Origin: an uncultured Aeromonadales bacterium
GTDB taxonomy: Bacteria; Pseudomonadota; Gammaproteobacteria; Enterobacterales; Succinivibrionaceae
Direction of reading: 5' to 3'
DNA: 9,724 nucleotides
Assembly (NCBI GenBank): GCA_902796095.1
Contig: CADBNP010000360.1
Location: 1 to 9,724 of the forward strand
Numbering within the stretch: the first letter of the stretch is position 1; each line of letters opens with the position of its first letter. A model generated the notes under the pieces. It made no database searches, was not told where the DNA came from, and worked only from the letters and a program-made list of their open reading frames with translations. Shown here piece by piece: positions 7,497 through 9,724 of this stretch. Made by a program: the position numbers and the translations under genes.

Positions 7497-7512
7497 TGAT
7501 TTCACAGTATGA
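7497..7512 (-). promoter_or_regulatory. Shared upstream motif, copy 1 (paralogue B)
   Basis: TGATTTCACAGTATGA (plus-strand reading) matches 14 of 16 bases of a sequence at 9524-9539 upstream of paralogue A, in the same orientation relative to the gene. It lies 149 bases before the B start, upstream of the proposed promoter, where an activator could bind. Confidence 0.35.
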
Positions 7513-7559
7513 ATGCATATGGTTTATTCTTTTTCAACCGGTAAGTGCCGGAAAACGGA

Positions 7560-7573
7560 TGATCACACTATGA
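7560..7573 (-). promoter_or_regulatory. Shared upstream motif, copy 2 (paralogue B)
   Basis: TGATCACACTATGA equals the copy at 9524-9539 except for a missing AG. It lies 47 bases further upstream than copy 1. The two-base gap would shift its half-sites, so it is a weaker candidate. Confidence 0.25.
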
Positions 7574-7584
7574 TTTCTTCAGAA

Positions 7585-7624
7585 GAATAAAAAGAAAGAG
7601 TCTTCGGTTTAATCCGAAGACTCT
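7585..7624 (-). terminator. Rho-independent terminator of the beta-barrel gene
   Basis: A perfect 11-bp stem, AGAGTCTTCGG with CCGAAGACTCT (7597-7607 and 7614-7624), has a six-base loop and is followed on the minus strand by TTCTTTTTATT. It lies 48 bases after the stop at 7673. No U-tract follows on the plus strand. Confidence 0.92.
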
Positions 7625-7672
7625 GCTAATGAAGCACAAAATGCCTGAAAATCAGGAGCATGAATCTGTGTG

Positions 7673-8221
7673 TTAAAAATTGAAAGTAAATCCCAGCTGA
7701 GCGTTGTGAGAATATGCATCTGATGCAAGTCTTGCATAACGGTAGCCTAAATCAAGACTGAGATTTCGGTTAAAGTTGAACATAAAACCGGCACCTGCCT
7801 GGAAGGCACCTCCATGACTCCTATCCGATGCACAGTATCTTCCACAGTATTCTGCTTTTGACCATCTTGTTCCGCCGCCTGCTGTCAGATAGAAGTTCAT
7901 CCATTCAGCAGGATAAAGATCCAGATATCCGTTTACTATCAGGGTGTCCAGATCCAGTTTGCCGCCAAAACTTTTGTCTTCTGCTTTGAAGTAGTGGGTC
8001 CATTCAAGTTCAACTCTTCCGCCAACAACATCTCCGCGGATATTCGCGCCGCCTGCAAATGCTACATTTGCGACTGTGTCTGAAAATTTGTCATTGATTT
8101 CATCCGGATCCCAGTGAATATTTGAAACTCCGCTTCTCAATGATAAATATCCTGTCGTATCTGCGCAGCATACTGATGATACTGACAATAACAGACTTAA
8201 TGCGATAATTTTTGCTTTCAT
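7673..8221 (-). CDS. Small outer-membrane beta-barrel protein
   Basis: The 182-residue product has a signal peptide (1-20, ending SVCCA) and a mature part of alternating hydrophobic and polar residues that suggests about eight transmembrane strands. Examples are TGYLSLRSGVS, GGRVELEWTHYF, NGYLDLYP, NFYLTAGGGTRW and LSLDLGYRYA. The last residue is Phe in LGFTFNF, a typical BAM recognition signal. It fits the broad OmpA/OmpW/opacity-like 8-strand family (OMP_b-brl type). A CGRYC pair (126 and 130) lies in a probable loop. GAGGA nine bases before the ATG is its ribosome binding site. It has its own consensus promoter and terminator, so it is a single-gene unit between the paralogue units. It could be a small porin, an adhesin or a structural barrel; the sequence does not decide. 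Confidence 0.88.
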   Translation of the reverse strand: MKAKIIALSLLLSVSSVCCADTTGYLSLRSGVSNIHWDPDEINDKFSDTVANVAFAGGANIRGDVVGGRVELEWTHYFKAEDKSFGGKLDLDTLIVNGYLDLYPAEWMNFYLTAGGGTRWSKAEYCGRYCASDRSHGGAFQAGAGFMFNFNRNLSLDLGYRYARLASDAYSHNAQLGFTFNF

Positions 8222-8279
8222 GTAGATAATTCCTCGATATTATTACTTGTTTCTTTTGAATTTTTTTGAAAGAATGAGG

Positions 8280-8307
8280 ATTATATACCTGTTAAAACTT
8301 GTGTCAA
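8280..8307 (-). promoter_or_regulatory. Sigma-70 promoter of the beta-barrel gene
   Basis: Perfect TTGACA (8302-8307) and perfect TATAAT (8280-8285) are separated by 16 bp on the minus strand. The start would be near 8273, giving a leader of about 50 bases. This is the best consensus promoter in the window and suggests strong expression unless repressed. Confidence 0.85.
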
Positions 8308-8314
8308 CAGGTAT
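8285..8314. promoter_or_regulatory. 30-bp palindrome over the beta-barrel promoter, probable operator
   Basis: Arms ATACCTGTT (8285-8293) and AACAGGTAT (8306-8314) are perfect 9-bp inverted copies separated by 12 bp, with centres 21 bp apart, about two helical turns. One arm overlaps the -35 and the other touches the -10, so a dimer bound here would block RNA polymerase. This is the arrangement of a repressor site. The regulator is not in the window. Confidence 0.55.
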
Positions 8315-8390
8315 TATTAAAAAATTGTGACTTTTCTATAGTTTTGGCAGAAGTGTGCTGCTGATGCGGCTGATTATAATCTGGAATTGT

Positions 8391-8419
8391 TTTGTCAGTT
8401 CTTAAAACTGACTGAAACC
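8391..8419. repeat. Inverted repeat upstream of the beta-barrel gene
   Basis: GTCAGTT (8394-8400), a five-base spacer and AACTGAC (8406-8412) form a 7-bp inverted repeat. Neither strand has a U-tract after it, so it is not a canonical terminator. The decamer TTTGTCAGTT (8391-8400) also occurs at 9561-9570 upstream of paralogue A. Confidence 0.4.
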
Positions 8420-8454
8420 GTGTGATGTCTGGGTGCAGTTACAGATTTGGACAG

Positions 8455-8478
8455 GAGGACTTCATAATGGAAGTCCCC
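8455..8478 (-). other. Hairpin after paralogue A, without a U-tract
   Basis: On the minus strand GGGGACTTC and GAAGTCCTC pair over 9 bp (one G-U) around a six-base loop, starting about 20 bases after the stop at 8500. No run of T follows on either strand. It may protect the mRNA 3' end, or assist termination by another mechanism. It is the only candidate for ending the paralogue A transcript before the next promoter. Confidence 0.45.
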
Positions 8479-8499
8479 TAACAGTGAAAATCTACAGTT

Positions 8500-9387
8500 T
8501 TATTTTATTCTTGTACATGTAGTAATAACCTGAATACCTTCATCACCTCCCATGGTCATGGTGTATCCGTGTGCGGAGAGAGTAATAGGGTTTTGTCCTG
8601 TTTTACCAATGGAAGCCGGATCTACAGCGTGCTGGATTGTATAGTTAAATGTATTTCCCGTTATGCTGTAAAGACCCATTTCCATAAGATTACGCATACC
8701 CCTGTATTCCATGTATGCTTTATATGTGTTCTGACTGAATTCGAAATAGATTTTTATGCCGTGCTGTTTTGTGTGAATGCTTTCGCAGTTGTAAAATCCT
8801 TCAATGTACATAGGAGGCTGATTCACAGGTGCAGGAGCCGGCTGCGGTGTCGGCACTGGCATTGGCTGAGGAGCCGGCTGCGGTGTCGGTACTGGCGTTG
8901 GCTGAGGAACCGGTTGTGGCATAGGTTGAGGCTGAGGATTACCCTGTGCTGATAATTTTGAGAATGTAACACTGTTGCCATCAATGTTTACTGTGATAGA
9001 GTTTCCGTTGTACTGTACTGCGTGCTGACCGAGTGTCTGCTGGCATGCACTGTCGCCGCATATGAGAAGATTTCCGTTCTGTATTCTGTAGTAGGATTTA
9101 TAAATCTTCCCGTCTGGTGTTTTTATGTACAGCAGTTCATCTTTGAAAATAAAAATAACTTTTCCACTTGGTGAGGTCCACTGTCCCTGGTACAGCATTT
9201 CTTCCTGTGTCAGCTGGTGTACCGTTGAATTGCCGGTCTGAACTGGCTGGGTTGGTTGAGGCTGCTGAGTCTGTTCAACAGGTGTGTCTCCTGTGTTTTC
9301 AGGAAAGAAAGGCGGAAAGTCGTCAGCCATGGCTGAGCCGCATGTGAAAGAAGCGATCAGTAATGCAGTGATGTTGAATTTTTTCAT
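8500..9387 (-). CDS. Secreted two-domain protein, paralogue A (DDFPPFFP type)
   Basis: Unrecognised family, paralogue of the genes at 5585 and 6508. The 295-residue product has a signal peptide (1-21, ending CGSAMA) cleaved before DDFPPFFPE, then a Gln/Pro/Thr-rich segment to about 60. The N-domain (65-145) opens QGQW and contains SYYR, NGNLL and ITVNID. A Pro/Gln linker spans 150-192. The C-domain (195-295) opens GFYNC, with SITGN, DPASIGKTG and a final C291. C201 and C291 match the cysteines of the paralogues. An extra pair, C110 and C115, occurs only here. The Shine-Dalgarno is weak (AGAGA, 8 bases before the ATG), but the start gives an intact signal peptide. It appears to be a single-gene unit. 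Probably periplasmic or surface-exposed. Confidence 0.9.
   Translation of the reverse strand: MKKFNITALLIASFTCGSAMADDFPPFFPENTGDTPVEQTQQPQPTQPVQTGNSTVHQLTQEEMLYQGQWTSPSGKVIFIFKDELLYIKTPDGKIYKSYYRIQNGNLLICGDSACQQTLGQHAVQYNGNSITVNIDGNSVTFSKLSAQGNPQPQPMPQPVPQPTPVPTPQPAPQPMPVPTPQPAPAPVNQPPMYIEGFYNCESIHTKQHGIKIYFEFSQNTYKAYMEYRGMRNLMEMGLYSITGNTFNYTIQHAVDPASIGKTGQNPITLSAHGYTMTMGGDEGIQVITTCTRIK
8834..8937 (-). repeat. 36-bp tandem repeat encoding the Pro/Gln linker of paralogue A
   Basis: Two 36-bp units (8834-8869 and 8870-8905) differ at about two positions and are followed by a degenerate partial unit to 8937. Each encodes twelve residues of a Pro-Thr-Pro-Gln-Pro-Ala type. The period equals that of the paralogue C linker, though the sequence differs. 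Confidence 0.85.
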
Positions 9388-9416
9388 TTGTACTATCTCT
9401 GAAGAATAACCAAAGA

Positions 9417-9457
9417 TTCAGATCAGCTTTAATTTCCAAAATTTCAAATGATCTGAA
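9417..9457 (-). repeat. Inverted repeat in the leader of paralogue A
   Basis: TTCAGATCA (9417-9425) and TGATCTGAA (9449-9457) are perfect 9-bp inverted copies separated by 23 AT-rich bases, 30-70 bases upstream of the start codon. In RNA this would be a stem-loop just before the ribosome binding site; in DNA it could be an operator. Confidence 0.5.
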
Positions 9458-9523
9458 ATAACTCCCCTTATTATGCTTGATTCCTCCATGTTTGAGATAA
9501 ACCATTTTGAAACTTTTATGTAT

Positions 9524-9540
9524 TGATCACACAGTATGAT
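9524..9540 (-). promoter_or_regulatory. Shared upstream motif (paralogue A)
   Basis: TGATCACACAGTATGA (plus-strand reading) lies 136 bases before the paralogue A start. It matches 14 of 16 bases of the sequence at 7497-7512, which lies 149 bases before paralogue B. The flanks are not alike, so this is more than leftover homology of a duplicated region. Confidence 0.35.
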
Positions 9541-9724
9541 GGCGCAGGACGTTTAGAAAATTTGTCAGTTGATGCCTGATTGTGATTTGTATTCTGGTTG
9601 AAGCCGATCTGCCCGTCTGTGCAGTCATGTTTTGAACTGCTTCATAATATTGATTAGTTTTGGGCATTTGTCTGATTTTATCTCAGTTCAACAAAATATA
9701 ATGAAGAAAAGTGTTTTGATCATA

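Larger units (their letters stand above)
7348..7672. other. Intergenic region between the beta-barrel gene and paralogue B
   Basis: No gene is seen in these 325 bases. They hold the leader and extended -10 promoter of paralogue B (7425-7433), two copies of the shared TGATNNCACAGTATGA-like motif (7497-7512 and 7560-7573), two AACCGGTA octamers (7469-7476 and 7536-7543), and the strong terminator of the beta-barrel gene (7585-7624). Confidence 0.8.
9388..9724. other. Upstream region of paralogue A, no gene seen
   Basis: These 337 AT-rich bases hold no convincing gene. They contain a weak ribosome binding site (9396-9400), an inverted repeat in the probable leader (9417-9457), one copy of the shared motif (9524-9539) and a TTTGTCAGTT decamer (9561-9570). 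A CATAAT near 9474 on the minus strand is a possible -10 without a good -35. Confidence 0.7.

Noticed and set aside
8287..8312. Quorum-sensing lux box (ACCTGT and ACAGGT arms) upstream of the beta-barrel gene
   Set aside because: The arms match those of a lux box, but the total length is 26 bp instead of 20, and the site covers the promoter rather than lying at about -42. No luxI or luxR gene is present.
6409..9326. DDFPPFFP as an EVH1-binding (ActA-like FPPPP) motif
   Set aside because: The core needs F-P-x-hydrophobic-P. Here the fifth position is Phe, so the prolines do not fit.
9323..9505. 60-residue minus-strand open frame overlapping the start of paralogue A
   Set aside because: It runs out of frame through the signal peptide of a well-supported gene and has no family-like features. 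A GGAG lies near its start, but the reading is unlikely to be real.
9522..9540. FNR or CRP site in the shared upstream motif
   Set aside because: TTGAT or TGTGA half-sites are present, but the second half-site is missing at the required spacing in each copy.
9697..9702. Plus-strand TATAAT near the right edge as a promoter of an outside gene
   Set aside because: The hexamer at the right distance upstream is GATTTT, a poor -35, and no downstream gene is visible in the window.

Overview
The window looks like a chromosome segment of a gammaproteobacterium of moderate GC content. MetG, PfkA and SbcB all resemble their Escherichia coli counterparts in length and motifs. An anaerobic, host-associated relative such as a member of the Succinivibrionaceae would fit, but that is inference; no rRNA or other lineage marker is present. 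Apart from a 35-residue gene tail at the left edge, every gene lies on the minus strand.

Left part (1-5420), housekeeping: a convergent partial gene (3-110), a hairpin terminator, metG (methionyl-tRNA synthetase) with a TATAAT promoter, a terminator, then sbcB (exonuclease I), a small acidic protein gene and pfkA (6-phosphofructokinase). pfkA, the small gene and sbcB follow one another without a recognisable terminator and may be one transcript. It would start at a TTGACA/TAATAT promoter at 5386-5417 and end at the hairpin at 2308-2350.

Right part (5529-9387), cell envelope: four genes for exported proteins. Three of them (5585-6487, 6508-7347, 8500-9387) are diverged paralogues of a family I do not recognise. 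Each has a signal peptide, a Gly-x-Trp beta-rich domain of about 80 residues, a proline-rich linker, and a second beta-rich domain of about 95 residues. The second domain starts Gly-x-Tyr-x-Cys and has its second cysteine near the C-terminus. Two of them begin, after the predicted cleavage site, with the same residues DDFPPFFP. Between the paralogues lies a small outer-membrane beta-barrel gene with a consensus promoter inside a 30-bp palindrome. The two paralogue transcription units share an upstream motif, TGATNNCACAGTATGA.

This envelope cluster is the best candidate for something undescribed. A plausible reading is a set of periplasmic or surface-exposed binding proteins working beside a beta-barrel; the sequence does not show their ligand. 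The last 337 bases (9388-9724) contain only the leader of the rightmost gene and no convincing gene.
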